DNA of 64,000 nucleotides from Hofstenia miamia (lineage: Eukaryota > Xenacoelomorpha > Acoela > Hofsteniidae): NCBI GenBank assembly GCA_900660155.1, contig CABFPE010000138.1, positions 1,260,405 through 1,324,404 on the forward strand. The letters run 5' to 3'. The translations under genes and the position numbers were made by a program. The notes under the pieces are model-generated. The model worked only from the letters and a program-made list of their open reading frames with translations, made no database searches and was not told the DNA's origin. Positions within the stretch are counted from its first letter, which is position 1. Each line of letters opens with the position of its first letter. Positions 1 through 12,050 of this stretch are shown here, piece after piece.

Positions 1-310
1 ATATATATATATATACCGGTGATAACGTCTTAAAACACATGTTGTCGATTCGATAATCTTCATCATAAAAAATAGTGTGCTTTTTTGCGAATTTACAAAT
101 TGTGTTTGCTACTAATATTTATAGATCAAATTAAAAACTTTGCATATTTCGACTATGAGAATTTTTCATAACAAATTTTTAGTTCAAATTGGACATAGGT
201 AGTGTAACCTATTAATAGGCAAGAAATCTGCGGTAAAATTCTTCCAAATTGAAAATAGGTAAATTCGAAAAAGATATTTTCGACAATATGTGATATTGAA
301 CGAGCCTATA

Positions 311-340
311 CAGTACTGGCCAAAAGTTTGGGAGCACTTT
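311..340 (+). repeat. Lone Tc1/mariner-like terminal repeat
   Basis: The sequence CAGTACTGGCCAAAAGTTTG followed by GGAGCAC resembles the ends of Tc1-family transposons, which typically start CAGT and carry a GGCCAAAAGT block. It is directly preceded by TA (309-310), the usual Tc1/mariner target. I found no inverted partner within the next 2 kb and no transposase beside it, so this looks like a truncated element end. The family call rests on motif recognition only. Confidence 0.45.
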
Positions 341-2641
341 CCAATTTTAGAAATATTTTTATTTTACACTAGAAAACAATGTAGAAACAATATGATAACA
401 CTGTGTAGAAAGTAAATAGTTAATTCAGAAAAACTCAATAATATTTTGAGGTTAGAATTAAGATTTTTTGAGTAAATACATTAAATACCAATAGATCCAT
501 AATTTCATCAGGCCACAGTTTATTTTATCGATTTCACGAATAAACAAGCAGGAGGAAGTTAGTTGACATTAAATATTCATGCATGTTTCTGTTTTGTAAA
601 AATTCTGAACATAGAGTAATAATGAAGAATATTTCTCTTTTGTAAATCAGTTAAAATATTTCATTGGTATAAATTTATTGTTGATGAAGAACTTAGAAAT
701 TATTGGATATAGTGCTATATTGATTATAAAATGTATCAAACAGAACACCTTAAAATAAACCCTAACTGCAAAAGGTACTGGTAGAAATTGTTGATATGAA
801 TTCGTCAATGTTTATTGACTGCCTTAATGCTAACAATTTGGATCCTCAATTATCCTGCTTCATCGTTTCTTATTGAAAAAATCATCAATTTTAGCAATTT
901 ATGAAAATGTTTTTTCCTGTTCAATATTTTTTTATTCTGTTTAAAATGGCAAAAACTTAAAATTGTCATTCAAGTTAATATATAATTATAAATTTAGTCT
1001 TTGACAATTATCCAGAATTGAATACGAATATTAATATGAAATTCGCTATCTTTTTTGCCTGTTTCCAGAGAACAACTTAATGTCAAGTCAGCAATTAGTA
1101 TATTGGATGAATTGTTTCCCACATAATATACATGTATGTCAAGAAATCGCTTTCTTCATTCACTGCAATCATGCTTGGTTAATTCATGATCAAGACATAA
1201 TCCTCTTAACGTTGGAAATGGGAATTCTTAAGTTTTGGAGTAAATGGCTATTTGTGGTCATTTGCTGCGCATGTCCGTTCTGCAGAAAGAGAGTAAGTTT
1301 TAGGCTGCAGGGACATTCTAAGCAAATGCTTGCTACTGTGTAACAGACTTCCTCAACATTACGAATTAATCAAAATACCTTCTTAATGCACAGAATATAT
1401 ATTATATTTTGATTCTACATTTTATCTTTGTTGCAGTCATTATACCCAGTTTTTGATGTAAATTTTTGCTAAGCTCCTCGATGTGCAAAGTAAAAGGATA
1501 ATAAAATCAAAGACCATCATTAACGAACATAGCATTCAAAGTATGCATTGTTTTGGTGAAATCTTATCCTTCTGAATATGATAAAATTCTATGAATATTG
1601 AGTCAATTAGGCTGCAGCCACTGATCCCAATTGATCTTAAGTTGAGCTGGTGTAATTGCTGACGCCACTTATCAATATATTAATGAATTATCATGGAAAA
1701 ATTTATTGTTGCTTCAAGAAATACAGTGGAAATTATTTCAATATAGTTCTTTTTCCTGAGTAAAATAAGTTACACAATAATAAATAACCTTCAAATTCAT
1801 GTTTCAAATATTCTACAAAATAGCCAGTCTTAATGCACGCTTTGTTAATTTTCATTAGAGCAGTATTGTATATTTCTAACACTTGTTGTAATGCACTTCT
1901 TAATAATGTGAGAAGAAAGACAAATAATGATTTTGCTTATAATATTGTTTAAAATTTATAACTATCAAACTTTATATTTAAAATATATACAATAAATAAG
2001 TTTAGTGTGCTTGTAAATACATCAAAATTATTAAATGTTATAAAATTCCTAAAATATATATATTGGCCAATATTCATATTTGAGTCATGTCGGTTGGCCC
2101 TTTTCTTAAAGCTCTTGCTGCAAGGGTGGGTCGTGTTCTACTGTAACACATATACAAGGTGCTTCAACTCATTTCGTTGATTATATTTTGTAGTGAAAAG
2201 CAGAAAATAAGTTGCTATAGGTGACAAATGTTGTATTCAAGATGACTGCTTTTTCATGGTTGACATAGAGATCGAGTCTAGTTTTCAGTCACTTTAGAGC
2301 TCCGATATGGCGATTGGTCATAATTTTTTAAAATGATGATCTTGCACGTAGTTGATAAACATCTTATAGGCCATATTGTTCAAATTTCAAAAGGCCATTA
2401 TCGTCGTAGAGATAGCTGCTAATTTGAAGATGAAATAAATCAAATTTCTCAAGGAAACTAATAAAGGGAAATTTCAACAAGAAGCTTCAATTGTCAAATT
2501 TCCAAATCTGTTTTGATACATGATGATTTTATAGAAATATCAACGATTATAATAATTTCAAACAATAAGGGCATGAAGCATAAAAGTCCGCATCATGCAT
2601 TGAAAGAGTAGTAAAATGTCCGCTGGATGAGCTGAAGCACG

Positions 2642-2642
<1 letters not shown>
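341..2642. other. AT-rich non-coding stretch
   Basis: The stretch holds only short chance reading frames without recognisable domains. The longest, 1080-1343 on the plus strand, has no family signature. No transposon ends or repeats stand out. It is likely intergenic or intronic. Confidence 0.6.
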
Positions 2643-2707
<65 letters not shown>

Positions 2708-2720
2708 TTTATATATATAT

Positions 2721-2755
<35 letters not shown>

Positions 2756-2756
2756 N
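2643..2756. repeat. (AT)n microsatellite ending in a one-base gap
   Basis: More than 100 bases of nearly pure AT dinucleotide with two small interruptions. It is followed by a single N at 2756, so the assembled repeat length is not reliable. Confidence 0.95.
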
Positions 2757-2985
2757 ATCACTACATGTATGAAATAATCAATGCTTGAAACGACTGGATA
2801 GTCGACACCTAGGGATATTTATATATTCTTAAATGTAGGAGACTCGACGATAATTGACCTGATAAATGACTTTACATGTAGTATTAGTAAATGTAGGTAT
2901 AGGAAACTGCAATCTTATTACTTAAATAATTAAGCCGATAGTTTTACGGTAATGGCTAATTTTTATATCATGCAAATGCAGTTAG

Positions 2986-3256
2986 TGTCAACGCCCGGTT
3001 GCTTTATTAAATCAAAACAACAAACACTTTACAAAATTGAGTTTAAGTCAGTTACAACTTTACTTGAGTGCACGCACTGAGCTAACGTAAGGTATACATA
3101 ATTAATTCCAGTTGAGCTGAGTTGGTGCCGTGGACTCAACCATCGTTGTAGAAGGAGGGGAGCTGTGTTGTGGAGATCGGCTTCGGGCAGTGGCCCATGG
3201 AAGAACTGAAGAGGAAACATCTTACTGCTTTGTCACCTAAACAGTGATAGTCAACA
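2986..3256 (-). mobile_element. Possible solo LTR, minus orientation
   Basis: Read on the minus strand this 271-bp block starts TGTTGAC and ends GTTGACA. Near its end it has a polyadenylation-like AATAAA followed by a GC-richer tail, an arrangement typical of LTRs. Its base composition is clearly richer in G+C than its surroundings. No 5-bp target duplication is visible and no internal retroelement sequence lies beside it. It could equally be part of another repeat. It is a fossil with no coding capacity. Confidence 0.3.
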
Positions 3257-3663
3257 CTCAATTATTTGATTAACATAACTAGTTAATAATAGAGAAAGGT
3301 CTGATGATCCAACAACTTGGTAACACCTCACCCGCGATTTACCGAGCACTCATTATCAGTAATCAGACACGGCGTAATAAGCTAGGTGGAGGATGTTACA
3401 GTATTAATGACTTTAATATTTCCAGTTTTTTGGATTGTTCTAATAATGTTGGTGATATTTTATCAGTTCTTGATCACCAGAAGGTATGGGAAAGACAAGA
3501 AAGAAGAAAATATTCAACCAATATTGTTGGATTGACTTCTATATTGATAAGTTCATTATTTCTTTGAAATAAATTGCTTCTTTCTGTGCTATATACATAT
3601 ACTTATGATTTGGGATTTTCGTAAATTTTGAAACCTTAGTTAGGAAAGTAATTTAATAAATAA

Positions 3664-3700
<37 letters not shown>

Positions 3701-5173
3701 TCTGTTTCCGGAGATTTTCAGGCGCAGTTATATCTACTGATAAAAAATATCAAATTTATTGTTCTAGTACTATATTTTCCTTCCGCCAACAACCATTACA
3801 AGGGTGTAAAGAAGAAATTTAAACTAAAATGTGCATATTTTTTTATTTGATCATAGATAAGGATGAAATGCATAATACAAAATCAGTGAATATTTTAAAA
3901 GGATTTATTTCACTCAGTATAATTAAATAATAAAATGGTTAGTTGTACGGATTGCCCTGAATCTTGTTGCTTATTCTTGATATAAATCACGCAAGTGTAA
4001 CAAAATGTCTTTACAGCAGAAAATGTGATGCGTATTTTACTATAGTTTCAGGTGTGTCATTGACCACAAGAAGATTTTCAACAAAGCTTTTCATCTTGCA
4101 GAAATCATCATAATTGTTTTTGACAATGTAGCTATTACATGATACCATTTGAATTTTTGCTAAGTAGTTGAAAGACACAAATCCAAGAAATGCACCTTTC
4201 AAAATACCAATATATTGACTGAATCAATTTGATCTGCTAACAACTTAAAATTACAATCATTGACGGCCCAATTTTCATTCCAACCGTAATACAAACCCTA
4301 GAGAAATGTACAAAAGTTATAGAACAAATGAATTATTTCTGTAAAGTCATAGCCAAGAAACAGTATTTTAACGACTCTGTTGTCTCAATTATATACAAAT
4401 CATTTAATCAAGATGGATTTCAAAGAAATACCTTTCTACTTAAAGATTTAAAGCGTCCTTACTATTTACATTAAAAGTGATGCACACGACATCCACGTTG
4501 TCATTCAATTATTTGATTCTAGGTGACCTTGTTAAAACAATAAAACTGAAAATTTAATAGCAATTTAATTAAATGTATCTTTAATGGTATTTAAAGCCCT
4601 TTTACAAGTTTTATAAAATACAATTGTAATAGCAATGTATAAAAATTAAAAATTTGTTTTATAATAAATTTAGACGATGATAAAATTTAAAAATGGATAA
4701 ATATCTAAATACATAACATGCAAACATTTTGTACACAAAACCATTGGACCTAAGCTTCGTTAGAATCAGTGAGGTTATTAAGGAATTGAGTTTTTCATGA
4801 TTTTGCTATTGTAGCCAAACTTGTGGTAATACAATACATTTATATACAAAAATTAAACTGATTGAACCAAGATATGACTTTTGAAACTGAGTTTAACTCT
4901 ATGGTCTAATATGCGTTTTTTCTCGTTATTTATGCAATATTTTGTACGAACAATATAAATATATAATGTTATAATAATAAAGACAAATAGAAGACGTGTG
5001 CAACAAATTTTGTCAACTGAACAAAATGTGTAGATTTTCTGAACACTATATTGTTCAAAATATGAAATTACTATTCAATAAAGAATGACCTTTGAAACAT
5101 CAGTGTCAAAACAATTTTAGTAATCTTCTAGTACTTTGGTCTCATGAAAAGCCATACATGTATTTGAATAGCA
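3257..5173. other. AT-rich non-coding stretch
   Basis: An 87-codon plus-strand frame at 3304-3567 shows no domain I recognise. A short (AT)n run lies at 3668-3695. Otherwise the stretch is featureless AT-rich sequence. Confidence 0.55.
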
Positions 5174-5181
5174 CCTCACAG

Positions 5182-5689
5182 TAGTGTTTTGCATTTTAGA
5201 TCTAACACTGCTCGTGCCCAATGCCCGATCGTTGGAATTCAACGTCCAGGAATGTGCAGTCCGGACCGCCCGCCATTTATTGAGAAAAACGTAAAATACT
5301 ACGAAATTAAATCAAAATTCACAAAAGTACTATGTAATTTTGTCTTTTAGTGAGAAACTTCTTACGACTCCTATAAAATTATTAAAATTTATTAAATCTA
5401 TCAAAGATCATGCATAGAGATTAGTATTTTCATTTCTGTCATTTACTGTATGCCAATGTACAACAAAGTTTAAATATTTTTGATGCAAAAACATAAATTT
5501 TGAGGTAAATTATTAAATTTCTTTTTAAAAGCAGAAAAAACTTACGTCATTACAACACATTATCTTATGATTTTACCAGACTTTATTTAAGTGGGTTATT
5601 TGAGTGCCCGATGCACGCCCGGTCACAATAATGCCTGGTGTCCACTCTCTCTTCTGCCCGGCGAGCACGGGCACGCCTGCAAAACACTA
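5182..5689. mobile_element. hAT-type MITE with 12-bp inverted ends
   Basis: The element begins TAGTGTTTTGCA and ends with the exact reverse complement TGCAAAACACTA, giving a perfect 12-bp terminal inverted repeat. That sequence matches the usual hAT end pattern (YAGNGTTTTGCA-like). Just inside, both ends carry GC-rich blocks rich in GCCCG, unlike the surrounding AT-rich DNA. The flanking octamers CCTCACAG (5174-5181) and CCACACGC (5690-5697) agree at five of eight positions, consistent with an aged 8-bp target duplication. There is no transposase, so the element is non-autonomous. A plus-strand frame crossing its right end is a chance reading frame. Confidence 0.6.
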
Positions 5690-6880
5690 CCACACGCACA
5701 TTTAAGAAGAAACTTAGAAAATTATGTATACATATATATTAGATACCCGAAAGTATTCTTGAACATTTTTACCACGTATTTGATGAATAATTGTGTATAT
5801 GGGATGAATTCTATCTCTTTGGAAAAAATCTACAGTTTGAAACATCACATATCACTAGACTTCTTATACTTGCTATACACAGAATTTTATTGTATTTATT
5901 CGATAAAAATGATGCATCACTAAACTAATTTCAGCTAAATTACTTGAAGTAAGTTAATTTAAATAATACACACTTGAGCTTATGTATTCTTCGATGCCTG
6001 CATTGATCATTGATGAGGGTACTTACTTTATGCTTTACTTAAATAAAACTAATGGGAGTCGAGTGCTTTTGCATTCTCTCAAAGTTATGAAGATTTTCAG
6101 CGTTTTCAAATGATTGTAAGAAACTGGAACTTTGGGGAAAGTTTGACAGGACTTTGTGCTCATGTGACAGACTGTACTCATTATAGCAGAATGGATGGAT
6201 GCAGTATTTTGGGAATAACACTTGAATGAATCTGAAAATTTGATTCCATTAATTATTTAATTTATTCATCACAATTTGCTGCTACTTGTATCCAAGTTAA
6301 CAATATACTGTGATTAAGTTTCCTAAAAATAAACTCGTTATGCTGTGTTTTTATCATGAATTTTGAAAAACAATCTAAATGAGAAATCTAATGAAAAATA
6401 GATTTTCAATATAACAGCAAATTTTGATTACGTGGTGCACTTGTGAGTTGTATATATCTTGCAAACCACAGTTTGTCTAGTGATGTAAAAATTTTGTTCA
6501 CTTTAAATTTTATTAGTTCTTTCAATAATTAATATATTTCAAGAACAACTATTCAACTTGTTCAAAGGATGAGCATTGGATATGGGCTTTGCAAAATCTT
6601 GGGGTGTTGTGCCAAATCTTGGGCTTGTGATCAAAGACTTAAAAAAGTTGAGAGAGTAGATTAGTTCGATTTAGAGAAAAGATATTTAAGGAAGATGGAT
6701 ATGAAAAATATATAATAAAATGATTAATTTTTACGCAGCCTTAAAATGAATTATGAATTTTTAACTTCTATCGATCAAGTACCAGATATAAAATCAGATT
6801 GGATTGCATTCTTGTTGAAAGGAATATTATACATTTGCTAGGACAAGATATTATATATATATATATATATATTCATACAG

Positions 6881-6921
<41 letters not shown>

Positions 6922-9145
6922 TAAATACATATATATATATATATATATTAACCTTGTGTATAGAATTTAGACGATGATATTCGTTTACTGTGATCAAGTG
7001 AATTTGCATTACTTCAAGAACTATCTAAATGTTAACTGGTTTCACAAAACTAAGAGGCTTTGAGGTCATGGAGATTGAAGACTACCAAAGTTTAAAATAT
7101 AATGTAGTTATTTAGATATTTAAATGTCAAATAATATTATAATATTATAAACTAAAAATTAACCAAATGTTATTTATTAAAAGGGAAGAACGGAAGCAAT
7201 TTCATAACTTTATTTGCATAAGTCATAGAAAGTCGGCGTGTTTGGGTTCTTTCAAACTCAGAAAATGCTTTGTTTTTTCAACAAAATGTAAGAAATATTT
7301 GTTGTGTTCTTACAAATTCTTATTGAATTCTCATATTACCTATGACAGCGTTAATTGAGAAAACCTTTTCTGCTATGTTATGTAGATCTAGATCGGTGCA
7401 TTTATTCCGCATAATTCATGTGCAGGATATTCCATTATTATTTCTATATATATTGTATTCTTGTTTCTGAATTATCGTAATATATAATTGCTCTTAAAAG
7501 TTTTACCCCACCTAAAAGAATAACTACTATTTTACATATTTTAAAACTTGGATGATGAAAAATTTTTCCGTGTTATTATTTATGAATTTTTTTTATTTCT
7601 TGATATAAATTACAAGTACAGGTCTATCTTCATGCTAAATATTCATTTTGCGGGTTTGAGTATTTTAATTGTCTTCAGCAAAATCACGAAATTAAAATCA
7701 ATTATGTAAAAAAAACACATTGACTGCATTTTCAGGTACTCGTTAACATTTTCTTGATCTGAAAGAAATTTTATATCAAGGCACCATGCTCCTGATTTCC
7801 TTAATTTCATTTAGTTTTGGTTTAATTACAATATCTTCAAGTGTATTATAAGCTTTACTATGATTAATTAACAACCTTTTTATCAATAATCAGCCTTCAA
7901 AAGATATTGCTACAGTTTGATCGGTACAACGTCCTTTAAATTAAACAAATTAATGTTTTTCGAAAATATTGAAATAAAAACCTTGTTTCTAGCTGGTAGT
8001 TCAGTTATTGTCACATGAGAACGTTCGCCTTTTTCCCACAGTTTATATTTTGCTGACGGTATTATATCTTCTTTCCATTTTAGAGAAATGCTTTTAGAAC
8101 GTTTTCAAAATACGTAATATATTCAAACATAGCTTGAAATAAGGACCTAAGTAGTAATATTCGTAATGGACAAATATCACTACATTATGTCTAAAAAAGT
8201 TTTGCTGGTACTCCAAAATTATGGTTTGCATAATTCTGTTATTATAAATTTGCGATTCTCTTATTGAAAACATATTGAAAGGCGTAGTTTCGTATTTAGG
8301 TAAAGTACACTTATTCTCATTAAAATTAGGGAAACAAAGTAAAATTTATTACCTAAATTGATTTTTACCATTAAAATATTTTATTTTTACTTTTAAAAGT
8401 TTATTTACTTTCTATTTGTAATTCTTGCATAGAGAAGAAGCTGCAGTTTTAAAGGAACGGTGACGAAATACTGGACGTGTTAAACAGAATAAAATTATAA
8501 TGCATTTTACTTCTTGCTTAAATTTAGAGCTATGAATTTCAAGATTTGCTTCAGCGCTTATTAGACATGTCCCTATTAATGTATTCAAAGTTAATTTTGT
8601 GTTTTTGTTATGTATAAATTATCTCAACTTTAACATGAAATCTATTTGAATGACACTTTAAAAATGCCACTAATACTACGATGTATCATATTCTTATTAA
8701 TGTATCATATTATACATTATACTACATATATTAACATAATTACAATATTGCAAGTCATTGCATATTCATAGCATATGAAATATTTATAAAAAATGAAATC
8801 GAGAAAGAGCTGCCTTTTAACGATTACAATTATCGCAGAAGCTTTCAATATATATGAATTGAAACATATGGAAAATACTGTTATCTGAGAAACTTCTGTG
8901 ATGTATCGTGACAACGCAGAGCCTCATTTTAATACAGCAACTTATCAACTTATTGATGCAAAAAACTGCATACAACTAAGCAAACCGTCTATTCGCCCTA
9001 TTATCAATATTATGGAACTGTTTGTTTTTCAAAATTAGAAATGCAACTATCATTTGGCGAGTTTGCTAGAACTGAACAACTGTTCTAATTCTTTCGAGAA
9101 GGTCTAAAATGCGGAACAAATCAGAGTTGCGATTGCAACCTAGCC
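5690..9145. other. AT-rich non-coding stretch with (AT)n run
   Basis: No gene can be supported. Small frames of about 60 codons at 6039-6221 (minus), 7167-7358 (plus) and 8717-8914 (minus) lack domains. An interrupted (AT)n microsatellite occupies about 6851-6949. Confidence 0.6.
6851..6949. repeat. Interrupted (AT)n microsatellite
   Basis: Three AT runs separated by short CATACAG- and GAATAAATAC-type interruptions. Confidence 0.95.
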
Positions 9146-9232
9146 TAGTCAAGGATTTGTTGGTGGGCAGCCGGGTTTCCAGGGAATTTCCCTGCTAAGG
9201 CTTCCGGTGGCTAGTTGATCATCGGGGGTGCA
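9146..9232. other. GC-rich islet with a kappaB-like palindrome
   Basis: A short GC-rich block stands out in AT-rich surroundings. It contains the perfect inverted repeat CAGGGAATTTCCCTG (9180-9194), whose core GGGAATTTCC fits the NF-kappaB consensus GGGRNYYYCC. No gene start lies beside it. It may instead be part of an unrecognised repeat. Confidence 0.3.
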
Positions 9233-10022
9233 CTTATGTAAACGAATGATTGAAATAAATTACAGAAAGGGGCTAATCACAATAAACTCAGATTGATTAT
9301 TACGTAATCATTGAACTACCTAAATTGTAATCACCCCTGTGGTTCTAAATTTTGGATATATATTCAGCCAAAGCTTCAACAGGGATTTATTGGCGTGTAA
9401 ACCAAGTCACCCAGTTGCAATTCTGAAACAAATTATGAACAGACATTTTGAGAATTTTAAAATACACTGTATAAATTTAATTGAATATGACAGAAACTAC
9501 TTCGTGTGTGAATATTGTAATCATATTATTTGTTTGTTATTATATAATATTTGTTAACCCTATTTGAAACAGAGGTTGATTTGCAAACATTTCTAGTACT
9601 TCAGTCACAGTGATCGTTTCCAGCACAAATCTTCACGATTATGCGACACATATTCAAGTCTGTTAAGAAATATTGAAAAGGTTTTCTTAACTTGGATAAA
9701 ATTTCTACAAATGTAAACAACGCGGTTTGTTATATCAAAGTGATGCTAGTATAAATAGGGTAGATTTATGAAAGTAAAAAACCCAACAAATGAGCAATTA
9801 AAGTTAATGGTTAGAAATAAGTACGCAGCTATTAATCATTAAGTAACGTAATCAAATTCAAAACAGGATATGTATGTTAAAAGACTAAAGAGAGTAATGA
9901 TATGTGGCATGACACGAATGCAACTTCAAAAAGAAGTAAGCAAAACATTGCATATATTTATTAATCAAATGCAAATATATTGAACGTATTTTTCACGTGA
10001 CTTAATGAAAAAAAATATAAAG
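9233..10022. other. AT-rich non-coding stretch
   Basis: A 72-codon plus-strand frame at 9339-9557 has no recognisable domain. Nothing else stands out. Confidence 0.55.
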
Positions 10023-10350
10023 ATGGTGTCTTCTGAAAAAAATTGTAGAGATCTTTTTCGTAAGATGGATGTGAAGAAAAGCAATGGCTTAGGATATATG
10101 CCTCCAAAGATATTAAAGGAGAATTCCACAACACTGTCAACTCCGTATTAAATTGTTTAAAAACAAGTCTCTATGAACAGACATATGCATGCATTAACAA
10201 CTGGAAACATGGTCTGAGCACTCCAATAACAAAGAAAGAAAATTCTATCATTGAACACCCTACTACGTTTCGACCTGTTTCTGTAACACCAAGCTAATCA
10301 CAATGCCTTGATAGAACAGCTCTTCAAAGATTTCTCAAGATAAATGACAT
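10023..10350 (+). pseudogene. LINE reverse transcriptase remnant, 5' part
   Basis: In two plus-strand frames the conceptual protein shows the order typical of CR1/Jockey-like LINE reverse transcriptase: a KKSNGLGYMPPKILKE block (family pattern K..G.DGIPP..LK), then NNWKHGLSTPITKKEN (family W+...+.PI.KK), then TTFRPVSVTPS (family NYRPIS) and CLDRTALQRFLK (the segment after NYRPIS). At least one frame change separates these blocks and a stop follows the third, so it is dead. The matching downstream part resumes near 11497, so the element appears split by an insertion starting at 10352. The family call is by motif order only. Confidence 0.65.
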
Positions 10351-10351
10351 G

Positions 10352-11488
10352 CAGTGGCATAGGGAAGGGGGCACGGTGGAATGTCCCCCGTCAGGTTTCC
10401 AAACTGATTTTGACTGGATAAACCAAAACATTTTTGGTAAGAAATGAAATTTTAAGAATCTAAGGTCGTGAAATACACTTATTAGGGTCTCATTTCCTAA
10501 TATTTTCAAAAAAGTTTCGGGAGTTCACACCGCTTTTAACCATTACTAAGCTGTCTTCAAGTCAGAAAATCCTGCATGGAACCGGATAAATCAAAGTTTG
10601 TTCATGAGAACAAAAGAAACAATACGGACGCTTTGCTATGTGCAGTTAATTAAATTTCCAAAGCTTTCCATACAAAGGGAACCAACATCATGAAAGCATT
10701 ATTTTAAGCTTGTCACTTAGTGCTTATTTTTAAACAGCTTGTGTCTTTTTAAAAGAACAAAACGTTTTCTCCACATTTTCAAATTCTTGATGAATATGCG
10801 CCCACGAAATAGGGAAAATTTGTAGAAAGTTGCTTTGAAGCACTTGGAAACTTACTTTGTGATGAAAATTCCGATGTTTTGAAATCCATTCAAATTATCC
10901 CTAAAATTAAGGCTCAGATAGTCATAATTTCAAAATCCCATGGTGCATCAGCTAACCTCAAATTTATTTTCAACAGCTATATTGCCCAAGCCCCATTAAG
11001 AATCGCTTGCGCGAAGTCAGAGATTGCAGTGCCTACAACAACTCGCAACAGAGCGGAATTTTTAGCATAATACATTTCCCTATTGTGTTGCTTTTTTAAA
11101 TTTTAGATATATTTATTAGTTCGCAAGTCATCACTACTGGAAATGTTTTTGAAGAAATAAATTTTAAAATAATTCCTGCGAAGTATAGCTTCAATAGCTT
11201 GGTGTCCTGTTACACTGTTACACATTTTCAAAGAATTTGCTCCATTTAAGCCCATTGGGAAAATTGGAAATTGTGGGATATTGACGTATGTGTTGGTTAA
11301 TTGCGCCTGCATGTATTGGTGAACATTGGCATAAGCTTGTATTGCTCTGCTTGTAGTGCTTGAAAATATTGCCTGATGAAACTCCAAAGCTGTTTAAGGT
11401 TAATGATGTTAATTGGCTTTACAAGTTTTCACATAAACATTTTTTTCGAACTTCTAGCCCCTCTGATTTTAATAGGTTGACGCCACTG
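10352..11488. mobile_element. DNA-transposon-like insertion splitting the LINE
   Basis: The LINE homology stops just before CAGTGGCAT (10352) and resumes shortly after GCCACTG (11482-11488), whose reverse complement is CAGTGGCGT. The two 9-bp ends differ at one base and resemble hAT-type ends of the CAGTGGCG class. The left end continues into G-rich and C-rich runs common in such elements. The interior encodes no recognisable transposase; a 94-codon minus-strand frame at 11103-11387 has no known domain. The flanking octamers do not match, so the right boundary is tentative, and some LINE sequence is missing between the two parts. Confidence 0.4.
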
Positions 11489-11496
11489 CAGCCAAC

Positions 11497-12050
11497 AACG
11501 AAAAGAACAAAATGCTATTTACTACCAATTGAAATAAGAACTAGCATACCACCAAGAGGCCCTTTTAGTGGACAACTATTTACATACAGTGCCTAAAACA
11601 TAAATAAAGTCAACATACTTATAATTGAGGATGATGGAGATATTATAAATATTCGGATGATAAATTACTACTTCAAGTTCTTTGTAGATCAACAATAACA
11701 CGCGATTATCAGAAGTAAAACCTGTATATTAATTCCAGATGGTCACAAGAAATAGCATTTCAAAAAAAAACTCAAGTCACAGCAAAATTTTTATCAAAGT
11801 TATGAAATCAACAATCAAAATACACAGCGATAATGTTCCTTCTTGTACATCCTATAAATATTTAGGAGTAATCCTCAATGAATACATGAAATAAAAAGAA
11901 AATGTGGCGTCAATAGTAATAAACAAACATATGAGCACACAGCAGTGTAAGCAAATTTTTGCAATCCATGAATTGCCAATATCCCTATATATGTAGGAGA
12001 AGTGTGGGTTCCAAGAGTGGTTAATAAAGACCGGAAGATGTTACGAAATC
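11497..12050 (+). pseudogene. LINE reverse transcriptase remnant, 3' part
   Basis: This continues the remnant at 10023-10350. TSIPPRGPFSGQLFTYS corresponds to the GVPQGSVLGPLLFLIYI block of LINE reverse transcriptases. YYFKFFVDQQ at about 11665 sits where FADDT is expected, with the catalytic DD replaced. YKYLGVILNEYMK (ending near 11891) matches the YLGV block that follows the palm. Several frame changes and stops are present, so it is inactive. The continuing frame to 12232 has no further recognisable motif. Confidence 0.6.

Noticed and set aside
5591-5923. 110-codon plus-strand frame
   Set aside because: It runs from inside a MITE into AT-rich flank and has no domain.
11101-11124. 23-base similarity with 53645-53668 (TTTTAGATATMTTTATTAGT core)
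   Set aside because: Short, AT-rich and not extended on either side; too weak to call a repeat family.
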